Assembly (NCBI RefSeq): GCF_008711285.1
Contig: NZ_VXDC01000005.1
Span: 280,330 to 344,329 of the forward strand
Length of the DNA: 64,000 nt
Source of the DNA: Roseibium aquae
Lineage (GTDB): Bacteria > Pseudomonadota > Alphaproteobacteria > Rhizobiales > Stappiaceae
Reading direction: 5' to 3'
Under the pieces are notes generated by a model that worked only from the letters and a program-made list of their open reading frames with translations, did no database searches and was not told the DNA's origin. Positions within the stretch are counted from its first letter, which is position 1. Each line of letters starts with the position of its first letter. A program made the translations under genes and the position numbers. Positions 56,495 through 64,000 of this stretch are shown here, piece by piece.

Positions 56495-56769
56495 CCTGCG
56501 TTTCACAAAGCACTATCGATTGATCCGTGCACCTCTGGCAGATACAATATGCAACTATTCCTCGTCCGGCTGGCTCACGGGCGGGAGAGCCCGAATTGTC
56601 GCCTCGCATGGTTGCTCTTCGACCCATCGGCCGTTTACCAAGATCGGTTAAAGTTCGTTTTAATGTTGAATTAACCAAGAAGATTAACGCCTTTTTCCCT
56701 ATATTATTCCCAGTGTGAATTGTGAAAAATACCAGCCGGGTTGTTTAAGCCGGCAGGAGGCAGGGTGTA
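56495..56769 (+). promoter_or_regulatory. AT-rich upstream region of the carrier-protein operon
   Basis: 275 bases without a gene, strikingly more AT-rich than the surroundings from about 56640. It holds an inverted repeat, GGTTAA (56646-56651) and TTAACC (56671-56676), and a possible -10 (TATATTAT, 56700-56707). The ribosome site CAGGAGGCAGGG stands before the carrier-protein ATG. The local drop in GC fits a regulated promoter, but no regulator can be named. Confidence 0.5.
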
Positions 56770-57024
56770 ATGATCATCGATACTGTGCGTAACTTGTTGT
56801 CCAAACATGGCGGGATCCCGGTTGCGGTCGACCAGTTGGCCGATACCGACGACTTATACGATGCCGGTCTGTCTTCCTTTGCGTCCGTTCAGCTGATGCT
56901 GGCGCTCGAAGAGGAGTTCGATGTGGAGTTTCCAGAGCATCTCCTCAATCGCAAGTCCTTCGCGTCCATTTCGGCCATTGCAGCGGCTTTGTCCGAAATC
57001 GTAGAAGATCAAGAGGTGGCTTGA
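56770..57024 (+). CDS. Acyl carrier-like protein
   Basis: An 84-aa carrier protein with the four-helix ACP pattern. The phosphopantetheine attachment motif is AGLSSFASVQLM, with Ser36 the likely site (SSF in place of the usual DSL), followed by the acidic helix LALEEEFDVEFPE. It lies two genes before an amino acid:[carrier protein] ligase, and such ligases act on a carrier protein encoded nearby. This is therefore very probably its substrate rather than a fatty-acid ACP. Confidence 0.9.
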   Translation: MIIDTVRNLLSKHGGIPVAVDQLADTDDLYDAGLSSFASVQLMLALEEEFDVEFPEHLLNRKSFASISAIAAALSEIVEDQEVA

Positions 57025-57026
57025 TC

Positions 57027-58208
57027 ATGAATGTTGCCGGACCGATCATGGCGTTGACCTTGGCTGAACGTGCGAAACGAGCCGCCAAGGTGGCCGGGCA
57101 ATTCGCCGACACTGTGGACAAGAACGGCCGTTTTCCGCAAGAGGGTATGGACGCTTTGAAGGCCGAACGCCTGATGGGGCTGATGGTCAGCCCTGATTTC
57201 GGCGGAGAGGGGGCGACACTGACGCAGATCGCGGATGTCTGCGGTATTCTGGGCCAGGCTTGCGCGTCGACGGCCATGACCTACGCCATGCATCAGATCC
57301 AGATGGCAAGCCTTGTGGATCATGCGGCTGGCAGTGCGTGGCACGAAAAGTTCCTGCGCCGGATTTGCGAGGATCAGCTTCTGATCGCCTCGGCCACGAG
57401 TGAGGCCGGTATTGGCGGAAACCTGCGCAACTCGATTTGCGCGATCGAGGTTGACGGTGACAGGGTGCGCCTTGAGAAAGACGCGACTGTCATTTCCTAC
57501 GGCGCGAATGCGGATGCCGTGATGGTGACCTCTCGCCGCCACAGTGAAGCGGCGCATTCCGATCAGGTCGCGACGATTTTCCTGAAGGAGCAGTATTCGC
57601 TGGAACGAACCGCGGTCTGGGACACGCTCGGAATGCGCGGAACATGCTCCGACGGTTACCTTTTCAAGGCCGAAGGCCCGGCTGAGCAGATCCTGCCCAA
57701 ACCCTTTGCGGAAATCGCGGCGCAATCCATGCTGGCGGTTTCGCACCTTTTGTGGGGGGCGCTGTGGTTTGGCATTGCTGCCGATGCGGTTGCGCGGGCG
57801 CAGAGCTTCGTCAGATCCGCCGCCCGCAAAACGCCGGGTCAAACGCCGCCCGGAGCGCTGCGCTTGGCGGAAGCCTCAAGCCTGTTGCAACTGGTGAAGG
57901 CCAATGTCGTGGCCGGCCTCAAGCAGTTCGAGAATGCAAAAGGCGAGCCGGACGCGCTCAATGCGATGAGTTTTGCTGTTGCCATGAACAATGTGAAGAT
58001 TGGGACGTCACAGACCATCTTGACGATCATCAACCACTGCATGCTGATTTGCGGTATCGCCGGATACAAGAACGGCACCCCCTTCAGTCTCGGGCGGCAT
58101 TTGCGGGATGCGCATTCGGCGCAGTTGATGATCTCCAACGATCGTATTCTCGGCAATACGTCGACCATGCTGCTCGTGAACAAACAAGACACCAGCCTGT
58201 TAGGATAA
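57027..58208 (+). CDS. Acyl-CoA dehydrogenase-like flavoprotein, atypical active site
   Basis: A 393-aa acyl-CoA dehydrogenase-fold protein ([16 protein letters not shown], later [15 protein letters not shown] and [15 protein letters not shown]). In ordinary members the C-terminal region has RDARxxxIYEGTxE, whose Glu is the catalytic base. Here the matching segment is [19 protein letters not shown], with no Glu at that place by eye. It starts three bases after the carrier-protein stop and precedes the ligase by four. It probably oxidises or otherwise modifies the aminoacyl group held on the carrier protein. ATG 57027 follows AGAGGTGGCTTGATC. Confidence 0.86.
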   Translation: MNVAGPIMALTLAERAKRAAKVAGQFADTVDKNGRFPQEGMDALKAERLMGLMVSPDFGGEGATLTQIADVCGILGQACASTAMTYAMHQIQMASLVDHAAGSAWHEKFLRRICEDQLLIASATSEAGIGGNLRNSICAIEVDGDRVRLEKDATVISYGANADAVMVTSRRHSEAAHSDQVATIFLKEQYSLERTAVWDTLGMRGTCSDGYLFKAEGPAEQILPKPFAEIAAQSMLAVSHLLWGALWFGIAADAVARAQSFVRSAARKTPGQTPPGALRLAEASSLLQLVKANVVAGLKQFENAKGEPDALNAMSFAVAMNNVKIGTSQTILTIINHCMLICGIAGYKNGTPFSLGRHLRDAHSAQLMISNDRILGNTSTMLLVNKQDTSLLG

Positions 58209-58212
58209 ACCG

Positions 58213-59121
58213 ATGGACGTTCCGGTCTCGTTTCTCGACCAGCTCTTCAATGAGCGTGTTTTGCATGATACCGGCGTCGATGGCCTCTATGCCCGCAGCG
58301 CGCTTTTCGAGGACGTGATCTCCCGTTTCGAAGCGTTTGCCTTGTCCTTCGGAAAAGACGAGATCTCCGAGTCGATGGTTTTTCCGCCCGGCATGCCGAT
58401 GCCGGACTTCGAGACCAGCGGCTACATGAAGAACTTCCCGCAGCTCGCCGGCACGGTACATGCCTTTTGCGGTCACGACCGCGATCACATGGGCCTGCTG
58501 CAATGCATGGCCGCCGGGGAAGACTGGACCAAGGGCCAAAAGGCGACCGATGTCGCGCTCACACCGGCCGCATGTTATCCCCTGTACCCGATCCTGGCCC
58601 GCCGGGGCATGCTGCCCGAGGGCGGAGCCTATGTCGCACTCCAGTCCTATTGCTTCCGGCACGAGCCGTCGAAGGATCCTGCCCGGATGCAGATGTTCCG
58701 GCAGCGTGAATATGTGCGCGTCGGGTCGGCCAAGCAGACCATGGCGTTTCGCGAGACGTGGAAGCAGCGTGGATCCGAAATGATGGAACTCCTGCAACTG
58801 CCTCATGAGGTTGAGGTGGCCAACGATCCGTTTTTTGGCCGGGCGGGCAAGATCATGGCGTCCGGACAACGCGAGCAGGAACTGAAGTTCGAACTGCTGG
58901 TGCCGGTCAATTCCACGTCCAAACCAACGGCCTGCATGAGTTTCAACTATCACATGGATAATTTCGGTCAGGCCTGGAACATACTGCAAGCAGATGGCAG
59001 CCCTGCCCATACCGCCTGTGTCGGCTTCGGCTTGGAGCGGATCGCCCTTGCGTTGTTCCGCCACCATGGATTCGATCCGGACGCCTGGCCGGAGGGTGTT
59101 CGCAAGGTGCTGTGGGGGTGA
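58213..59121 (+). CDS. Amino acid:[carrier protein] ligase (SerRS-like)
   Basis: A 302-aa homologue of the class II seryl-tRNA synthetase core, lacking a tRNA-binding arm. Enzymes of this family, described from Bradyrhizobium and Agrobacterium, activate glycine or alanine and load it on the phosphopantetheine of a carrier protein. The zinc ligands reported for the Bradyrhizobium enzyme (Cys131, Glu176, Cys279, from memory) match Cys121, Glu166 and Cys269 here with the same spacing. Motif 2 is in [14 protein letters not shown] and motif 3 in [18 protein letters not shown]. The amino acid used cannot be fixed from sequence alone. Confidence 0.92.
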   Translation: MDVPVSFLDQLFNERVLHDTGVDGLYARSALFEDVISRFEAFALSFGKDEISESMVFPPGMPMPDFETSGYMKNFPQLAGTVHAFCGHDRDHMGLLQCMAAGEDWTKGQKATDVALTPAACYPLYPILARRGMLPEGGAYVALQSYCFRHEPSKDPARMQMFRQREYVRVGSAKQTMAFRETWKQRGSEMMELLQLPHEVEVANDPFFGRAGKIMASGQREQELKFELLVPVNSTSKPTACMSFNYHMDNFGQAWNILQADGSPAHTACVGFGLERIALALFRHHGFDPDAWPEGVRKVLWG

Positions 59122-59123
59122 CG

Positions 59124-60128
59124 ATGAGCGAGGTGCCCTCCGTCTTTCCACATCTCGACGCGGCCGGTTACCGGCGCCATGATCTTCACGCCGCCGAGCG
59201 GGATTGGCCCGAAACAAACTGTTATCTGGACGTCTGGATCGAAGTCCTTCCGGCCCTTGGCCTGCCGCCCGAAGCCGCGCTCGGATCCTTGATCACGCAG
59301 GACTTCGAGGGCGACCAGTTCACGTTTTTCAAGATCCCCTTGGAGGATCTGGAGACGCTGTTCGGCCTGCGGGTGACAGAGCTTGCCATCTATGATCGTG
59401 TCGAGACCCATGTCCTGGAGCAGATCAGGCGGGGGCGGTTGTCGCTGGTCGAAGTCGACAGCTTCTTCCTGCCGGACACCCACGGTGTCGGCTATCGGCA
59501 AGCCCATGGCAAGACAACCATTGCCATCAACCGGATGGATCTCGAGGCCCGCACCATGGATTATTTCCACGGCCTCGCGCTTCACCGTCTGGAGGGGGAC
59601 GATTTTGACGGCGTTTTCCAGCGCGGAGACCATGCCAGGGACCTGCCCTTCCTGCCCTATACCGAATTCGTAAAAATGGCGGCCGCCCTGCCATCGCAAG
59701 CGGACATTGCGCGAACGGCTCTGCGTCTGCTGAACGGCCACCTTGAGCGGCGTCCGGCCAAAAACCCAATCGCCGCCTTTGCCGAGGTCTTTCCCGAACA
59801 GGTTGCGCGGATCAGTGAGCGGCCCTTTGAATTCTTTCACCTCTATGCGTTCAACACGCTCCGCCAGCTTGGCGCGAATTTTGAACTGTTTTCAGCTCAC
59901 CTGGATTGGGTAGCGGCACGATCCGACCTGGATCTGAAAAAAGGTGCGGATGCCGCGCGGCAGATTTCGACCACGTGCAAAACCGTTCAATTCCAGTTGG
60001 CGCGGGCCGTCATGCGCAAGAGGTTTGACAAGCTCGCCTCCGCGCTCGTCCCGGCCGTTTCGGCATGGGACGCCTTGGTTCAGGACCTCGAAACCCGCCT
60101 TCGATCCAAGCAATCAGCTGCCGCGTGA
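59124..60128 (+). CDS. DUF1839-family protein
   Basis: A 334-aa cytoplasmic protein of the DUF1839 family, recognised by WPETNCYLDVWIEVLPALGL near the N-terminus and FEGDQFTFFKIPLEDLETLFGL. It has no signal peptide, membrane helix or metal motif that I can identify. Members occur next to amino acid:[carrier protein] ligases, so a role in the same pathway, such as transfer of the aminoacyl group, is likely but unproven. GTG 59118 (GTGA overlap with the ligase stop) and GTG 59112 are alternative starts. Confidence 0.85.
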   Translation: MSEVPSVFPHLDAAGYRRHDLHAAERDWPETNCYLDVWIEVLPALGLPPEAALGSLITQDFEGDQFTFFKIPLEDLETLFGLRVTELAIYDRVETHVLEQIRRGRLSLVEVDSFFLPDTHGVGYRQAHGKTTIAINRMDLEARTMDYFHGLALHRLEGDDFDGVFQRGDHARDLPFLPYTEFVKMAAALPSQADIARTALRLLNGHLERRPAKNPIAAFAEVFPEQVARISERPFEFFHLYAFNTLRQLGANFELFSAHLDWVAARSDLDLKKGADAARQISTTCKTVQFQLARAVMRKRFDKLASALVPAVSAWDALVQDLETRLRSKQSAAA

Positions 60129-60154
60129 CGTCTTCGGTTTCGATCCCGCCAGTC

Positions 60155-62638
60155 ATGACGCCCTCCGGTCTGGAACTGGAGGCACCGGCGCGCGTATTGT
60201 GCGACCACTGGACCCTTTGGGTCACCGAGCCCGGTCCGCCAGGTTTCGACCTGCCTCCTGAGCCTGGACCGGACAGAATAGATGCGCAGGTGCCGGGGAC
60301 ATCGGCGGGGGCGCTGCATCGCGCCGGCCGGTTCGACCTTGAGAATCCGGCCCCGCTTCACGACAAGGATATCTGGTACGAGACCCGCTTTCCGGCTGCC
60401 GATCCTGGGCGATACCGGCTCGTTTTCGAAGGGCTGGCCACGATCGCAGATGTGTATCTGAACAAGCAGCTCATTTTGACCAGCCGGGGGATGTTCACTC
60501 CCCGGGAGGTGGAGGTGACGCTTGAACCGGACAATCATCTGGCGATCGGCTTCCGGGCGCTTTTCCCCGAGTTGGACAAGAAAGGGCCCCGGGCACGCTG
60601 GAAGCCGCAGCTTGCCACCTCGCAGGGCCTTCGGCTGGTTCGCACAACACTGTTGGGTCACATGCCAGGCTGGTGTCCGGAAGTTCATGCGGTTGGGCCG
60701 TGGCGTCCGATCACGCTTCATCGGGCCGATGCGCCGCGCGTCCATGACCTCCGGCTTCAGTCAAGCCTGAAACAAGACGGCACCGGGACCCTCCGGTTCT
60801 CAGGCCGGCCGGAAAATCTCGATGGGACACTGACACTCCGGTGCGCCGGCCAACAGGCGATCATGCGGCTTCAACCTGATGGGAGCGTTCTTGGGGAGCT
60901 GTCTATCCCGGATGTCGCGGCATGGATGCCCCACACGCACGGGGTTCCGCATCTTCATGACATCGAACTGGTCAACGGTGACCGGACGATTAAGCTTGGC
61001 CGGACGGGCTTTCGGCGGATCGATGTCGATCGCGGACCCGATGGCAAAGGCTTCGGGCTCGTGGTCAATGGCATTCGGGTCTTTTGCAGGGGCGCGGTCT
61101 GGACCCAGGCAGATCTCCTGAATTTGCCGGGAGGGGAAGCGGCTTACCGGCCATGGTTGGAGCTTGCCCGCGCCGCAGGCATGAACATGCTTCGTGTCGG
61201 CGGAACGATGACATATGAAACGCGGGCCTTTTTCGATCTTTGCGCCGAGTTCGGTATTCTGGTCTGGCAGGACTTTCAATTCGCCAATTACGACTATCCG
61301 GTCTCTGACCCAGGTTTTGCGGAGGGCGTTCGGAAAGAGGCCGCTTGTCAACTGAACCTCCTCCAGGGCTGCCCGTCCCTCGGCGTTCTGTGCGGAGGCA
61401 GCGAGATCTATCAGCAGGGCGCGATGATGGGCCTTCCCGAAAGCCGCTGGAAAGGGCCTTTGACCAAGGACATTCTGGCTGAAATTGCAAGGGACTACAG
61501 GCCCGACGTGCCTTATATCGAGAACGCTCCCTCGGGCGGAGCGCAGCCGTTTTCACCGAACGAGGGGATTGCCCACTATTATGGCGTCGGGGCCTATCTC
61601 CGTCCGCTTGAAGATGCCAGACGCGCTGAAATCCGCTTCGCGGCAGAATGCCTTGCGTTCTCGCATGTGCCGGATCCGGCGGTCATTGCGCGGGCCGGTC
61701 TTGGCAATCCCGGACATGACCCGCGCTGGAAGGCGCGCATTCCGCGTGATCGCGGCGCGGGCTGGGATTTCGAGGATGTCCGGGATCATTATCTGCGAAC
61801 GCTCTACAAGGTCGAACCGGCGGAAGTCCGCTATGGCGATCCGGACCGGTATCTCGACCTATCCCGCGCGGTGACGTGCGATATTCTGGAGCAGACCTTT
61901 GCCGAATGGCGCCGCGGCCGGTCGGGATGCCAGGGCGCCCTGGTGTGGACGTATCAGGATCTGATGCCAGGGGCGGGATGGGGCGTGATCGACGCGAATG
62001 GGCGCCCAAAACCGGCCTATTACGCATTGAAGCGCGCGTTCCGGCCCGTCACCCTTGCACTGACCGACGAGGGCACCAACGGGCTTGCCGTTCACATCCT
62101 CAATGACACTCCGTCCATCCGGACGGTTGCGTTGAGCCTGGTCTGCCTGCGGGATGGGACCACCCCGGTTGTTACCGGCAACCGCGACCTGGATTTGCAA
62201 CCGCATAGCGCCATGGAGATCCCCGCCACGGATCTGTTTGGGGCCTTCTTCGACACGACCTATGCCTATCGGTTCGGTCCCCCCTCGCATGATGTCACTG
62301 TGGCCCGGTTGTCGGACAGGCAGACAGGACAAGTGTGTGCCGAAGCGTTCCACTTTCCGTTGGGATTTTCCCAAAGCCGGCACCCGCTCGGGATCGAAGG
62401 CGGCTTGAGCGAACTGGCCAATGGACAATGGCAACTCACACTGGCGGCTCGAAGGTCCTTCCGCTTCCTGCAGATCGAGGCCGATGGGTATTCCCTGTCC
62501 GACAACGGGTTTCACCTTGCCCCCGGCGCGGACAAGACAATTGTCCTCACGCCTGAGGCCGGAGCGGCGGGGAAGGTTCCTGACTGCAAGCTTTGGGCGA
62601 TCGATGGCGTTGGCTGGAAAACGGTCAGAGGCGGCTAA
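60155..62638 (+). CDS. Glycoside hydrolase family 2-like protein (beta-mannosidase-like)
   Basis: An 827-aa GH2-type protein without a signal peptide. The N-terminal jelly-roll (IWYETRFPAADPGRYRLVFEG and ADVYLNKQLI) and immunoglobulin-like domain precede the TIM barrel (MNMLRVGGTMTYETRAFFDL, ILVWQDFQFANYDYP). The acid/base candidate is Glu417 in CGGSEIYQQ, where other GH2 enzymes have Asn-Glu. The nucleophile candidate is Glu498 in RFAAECLAF. The Asn-to-Ser change before the first Glu is unusual. It is the last gene of the carrier-protein operon. It may process a glycosylated intermediate in the cytoplasm rather than degrade polysaccharide. Confidence 0.86.
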   Translation: MTPSGLELEAPARVLCDHWTLWVTEPGPPGFDLPPEPGPDRIDAQVPGTSAGALHRAGRFDLENPAPLHDKDIWYETRFPAADPGRYRLVFEGLATIADVYLNKQLILTSRGMFTPREVEVTLEPDNHLAIGFRALFPELDKKGPRARWKPQLATSQGLRLVRTTLLGHMPGWCPEVHAVGPWRPITLHRADAPRVHDLRLQSSLKQDGTGTLRFSGRPENLDGTLTLRCAGQQAIMRLQPDGSVLGELSIPDVAAWMPHTHGVPHLHDIELVNGDRTIKLGRTGFRRIDVDRGPDGKGFGLVVNGIRVFCRGAVWTQADLLNLPGGEAAYRPWLELARAAGMNMLRVGGTMTYETRAFFDLCAEFGILVWQDFQFANYDYPVSDPGFAEGVRKEAACQLNLLQGCPSLGVLCGGSEIYQQGAMMGLPESRWKGPLTKDILAEIARDYRPDVPYIENAPSGGAQPFSPNEGIAHYYGVGAYLRPLEDARRAEIRFAAECLAFSHVPDPAVIARAGLGNPGHDPRWKARIPRDRGAGWDFEDVRDHYLRTLYKVEPAEVRYGDPDRYLDLSRAVTCDILEQTFAEWRRGRSGCQGALVWTYQDLMPGAGWGVIDANGRPKPAYYALKRAFRPVTLALTDEGTNGLAVHILNDTPSIRTVALSLVCLRDGTTPVVTGNRDLDLQPHSAMEIPATDLFGAFFDTTYAYRFGPPSHDVTVARLSDRQTGQVCAEAFHFPLGFSQSRHPLGIEGGLSELANGQWQLTLAARRSFRFLQIEADGYSLSDNGFHLAPGADKTIVLTPEAGAAGKVPDCKLWAIDGVGWKTVRGG

Positions 62639-62822
62639 GCGGGATGCATCCGTTTGGGTTCCAGCACCGGCATGAACGCATCTATTGCGGTTGAGCCTCA
62701 AGCCGGTTCAGTCTGGTCAGGGATCTTTCAAACGAACGGAACCAGCCCGCGCGCGGAGCGCCCATCTTCCCTCGTCTTCAAGACGGCGGAAAGGACTGGC
62801 AAGGGTGCCTCCTTCATTATCG

Positions 62823-63197
62823 TCAGGCGTGGTCAGACGGCGTCTCCAAGGCGCGCTGGCGATGATCAAGGATCGTGGCGTAGTTGGCCACAACCCACTG
62901 CTCCATCGTGCGCGCAAGTTCGCTCAGGGATCGGCCCAGATCCGTCAGCCGATACTCGACGCGCGGCGGCACCTCGGGATAACTGATCCTTTCGACGAAG
63001 CCGTCCCGTTCCAGATTGCGCAGCGTCTGAGTCAGCATCTTCTGCGATATACCGCCAACCTGGCGCATCAGTTCCCCGGTGCGCACGGGGCCTTGCTGCA
63101 GGCAGCAAACGATGAGGATAGCCCACTTGCCCCCGATCAGGTCGAGGATCTCGCGGGACGGGCAATTCATATTGTATGGATCGGCCTGGAGGAACAT
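62823..63197 (-). CDS. HxlR-family transcriptional regulator
   Basis: A 124-aa HxlR-type winged-helix regulator. It has the near-N-terminal Cys (NMNCPSREILDLIGGKW) that serves as a redox or electrophile sensor in many members, then RTGELMRQVGGISQKMLTQTLRNLERDG and the wing PRVEYRLTDLGRSL. It is divergent from the YdhR-like gene and probably controls it. ATG 63197 is used; a TTG at 63203 would add two residues. A short inverted repeat TTTCC-TGAT-GGAAA at 63225-63238 lies in the shared promoter region. Confidence 0.9.
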   Translation of the reverse strand: MFLQADPYNMNCPSREILDLIGGKWAILIVCCLQQGPVRTGELMRQVGGISQKMLTQTLRNLERDGFVERISYPEVPPRVEYRLTDLGRSLSELARTMEQWVVANYATILDHRQRALETPSDHA

Positions 63198-63289
63198 TTT
63201 CAATTATTACCAAAAGGTGCGTACTTTCCTGATGGAAATTTAAAGCATAGTGTCGCGATCCTCAAGCAACTTTTTTGGAGACTTTGAAC

Positions 63290-63610
63290 ATGTCAAATCC
63301 GAGCCGCGTCTATCTCTACGCCGAATTCCAAAACTCCGCGCCGTTCACAGAGGCCGTCTGGAAAGAGGCTAACCCCATGATGCACACCGTGCCTGGCTTG
63401 ATCAGCAAAACCTGGCTGAGCGGCGTCGGCACCCATTCGGTCGGCGGTTTCTACGCTTTCGACAGCATTGAGAATGCCCAGGCTTATGCCACCGGCATGC
63501 TGGCCGAGTTTGCCAAGGGTGCCAATGCCAGCCTGACCGTCAAACTTTTTGACGGTGATGTGGTGGAAGAAGCCAGCCGTGGCATGAATTCCCCCTACTA
63601 TGCCAGCTAG
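63290..63610 (+). CDS. YdhR-family putative monooxygenase
   Basis: A 106-aa dimeric alpha/beta-barrel protein. The pattern GLISKTWLSGVGTHSVGGFYAFDSIENAQAY (landmark of the core) matches E. coli YdhR, a putative monooxygenase of unknown substrate. The ATG follows TTTTGGAGACTTTGAAC. It is divergent from the HxlR regulator and followed, after 133 bases with a long hairpin, by the broken peroxidase-family gene. The set looks like a small electrophile or quinone response module. Confidence 0.85.
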   Translation: MSNPSRVYLYAEFQNSAPFTEAVWKEANPMMHTVPGLISKTWLSGVGTHSVGGFYAFDSIENAQAYATGMLAEFAKGANASLTVKLFDGDVVEEASRGMNSPYYAS

Positions 63611-63659
63611 AGTGCCTGACATTTAGAAAACACCCAGAAGGCGGTCTGCCATCTTAGAA

Positions 63660-63706
63660 TGGATCAGCTGGCAAAGGCTGTTTTTTGCCAATCGCCCGCT
63701 GATCCA
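63660..63706. repeat. Long bulged hairpin between the YdhR-like gene and the broken peroxidase gene
   Basis: An outer 9-bp perfect stem, TGGATCAGC (63660-63668) and GCTGATCCA (63698-63706), encloses an inner 7-bp stem, TGGCAAA (63669-63675) and TTTGCCA (63684-63690). A 7-base bulge ATCGCCC lies on one side only. It could be a palindromic intergenic repeat, a small RNA structure or a processing site. There is no terminal T-run. Confidence 0.6.
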
Positions 63707-63743
63707 GTCTTTGGTCCAACCCTTATGAAAGCAGGAGCACGCT

Positions 63744-63875
63744 ATGCAGAGCCAGCCCGATATCAGCCGATTTCCAATTCCCGCGCTTTCCGAGATGCCG
63801 GATGACATCCGCGCCCGTATTGTCGCGGTTCAGGAGAAGTCCGGCTTCGTGCCCAATGTGTTCCTTGTTCTTGCC
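63744..63875 (+). pseudogene. Peroxidase-related (AhpD/carboxymuconolactone decarboxylase-like) protein, truncated by IS
   Basis: The first 44 codons of an AhpD-like peroxidase-related gene are intact (ISRFPIPALSEMPDDIRARI, VQEKSGFVPNVFLVLA). The reading frame then runs into TGTTGA, where an IS element begins, and stops at once. The start follows AAAGCAGGAGCACGCT. The catalytic CxxC of this family would have been further downstream and is lost or separated. The remainder may reappear beyond the IS element outside this window. Confidence 0.8.
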
Positions 63876-64000
63876 TGTTGATTTTCACTGAGAACTGACC
63901 CGGTAAGGCCCGATTTTTTCACTGAGAACTGACCCATGTTTAAACCCACCCCTGCGTGATTTCGGCGGGGGACGACGGAGTGATAGACATGGCGTTGTTG
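63876..64000 (+). mobile_element. Left end of an IS21-family insertion sequence (runs off window)
   Basis: The element starts with TGTTGATTTTCACTGAGAA. The 20-base repeat TTTTCACTGAGAACTGACCC occurs at 63882-63901 and again at 63916-63935. Multiple terminal repeats of this kind are typical of IS21-family ends, where the IstA transposase binds. It interrupts the peroxidase-related gene. The right end and target duplication are outside the window. Confidence 0.82.
63956..64000 (+). CDS. istA: Start of IS21-family transposase IstA (partial, 3' end outside window)
   Basis: An open frame begins at GTG 63956 and runs to the window end without a stop. In-frame alternatives are GTG 63980 and ATG 63989, giving VIDMALL, an opening typical of IstA proteins whose next residues form the helix-turn-helix. 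Only about 15 codons are visible, so the call depends on the neighbouring terminal repeats. Confidence 0.6.
   Translation, partial: MISAGDDGVIDMALL

Noticed and set aside
63225..63238. TTTCC-TGAT-GGAAA as the HxlR operator
   Set aside because: The repeat is only five bases per arm; it is mentioned with the regulator but is too weak for a separate feature.

Overview
The window looks like a GC-rich alphaproteobacterial chromosome, most likely Hyphomicrobiales (Rhizobiales). This is inferred from gene order, not from a search: proB-proA-nadD-rsfS-rlmH-envC-ctpA-deacetylase-rppH and rnd-lptC-lptA-lptB-rpoN-hpf-ptsN are arrangements typical of that group. The osmolyte-catabolism genes would suit a marine or host-associated lifestyle.

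Layout. 1-8.7 kb: core genes on the plus strand (proline synthesis, NAD synthesis, ribosome factors, cell-wall hydrolase activator, CtpA, RppH). 8.7-16.2 kb: an SDR and acyl-CoA dehydrogenase pair, a LysR regulator and a two-gene NAD-linked formate dehydrogenase whose diaphorase subunit is a NuoE-NuoF fusion. 16.3-23.9 kb: a large exported protein of unknown function, queG, a glutathione S-transferase, uppP, an NDUFA9-like protein, tRNA-Leu(CAG) and an FkbM methyltransferase. 24-39.3 kb: an osmolyte-catabolism island. Creatinase and a Pot-type ABC importer lie beside ectoine/hydroxyectoine genes (doeD, doeC, doeX, eutC, eutB on the minus strand; eutD, an ArgE-type deacetylase and a GntR regulator on the plus strand). 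39.3-44.2 kb: a copper-resistance island with a recognisable CueR operator, CopA ATPase, CueR, a small cytochrome c, a possible 33-residue Cys-rich peptide and a Tat-exported multicopper oxidase. 44.3-52.1 kb: RNase D, the LPS-transport genes, RpoN, hibernation factor, PtsN and an OpgH-like glucosyltransferase. 52.1-62.6 kb: ten plus-strand genes with two unusual sets. The first is MDR dehydrogenase, degenerate 6-PTPS-like protein, GT4 glycosyltransferase and methyltransferase. The second, after a solute-binding protein, is carrier protein, atypical acyl-CoA dehydrogenase, amino acid:[carrier protein] ligase, DUF1839 protein and a GH2 glycosidase. 62.8-64 kb: an HxlR/YdhR pair, then a peroxidase-family gene cut after 44 codons by the left end of an IS21-family element that runs off the window.

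The best candidate for an undescribed system is the 52.1-62.6 kb run. Its ligase belongs to a family known to load amino acids onto dedicated carrier proteins, and the three residues matching the family's zinc site keep the expected spacing, but the pathway product is unknown as far as I can tell. The neighbouring proteins show active-site changes: the PTPS-like protein has no cysteine and lacks a zinc His and the Asp-His dyad, and the acyl-CoA dehydrogenase lacks the usual catalytic Glu motif. The second candidate is the ectoine/creatine island, where an M20 ArgE-type deacetylase stands where the aspartoacylase-family EutE/DoeB is expected and a Pot-type importer is found instead of a known ectoine transporter.
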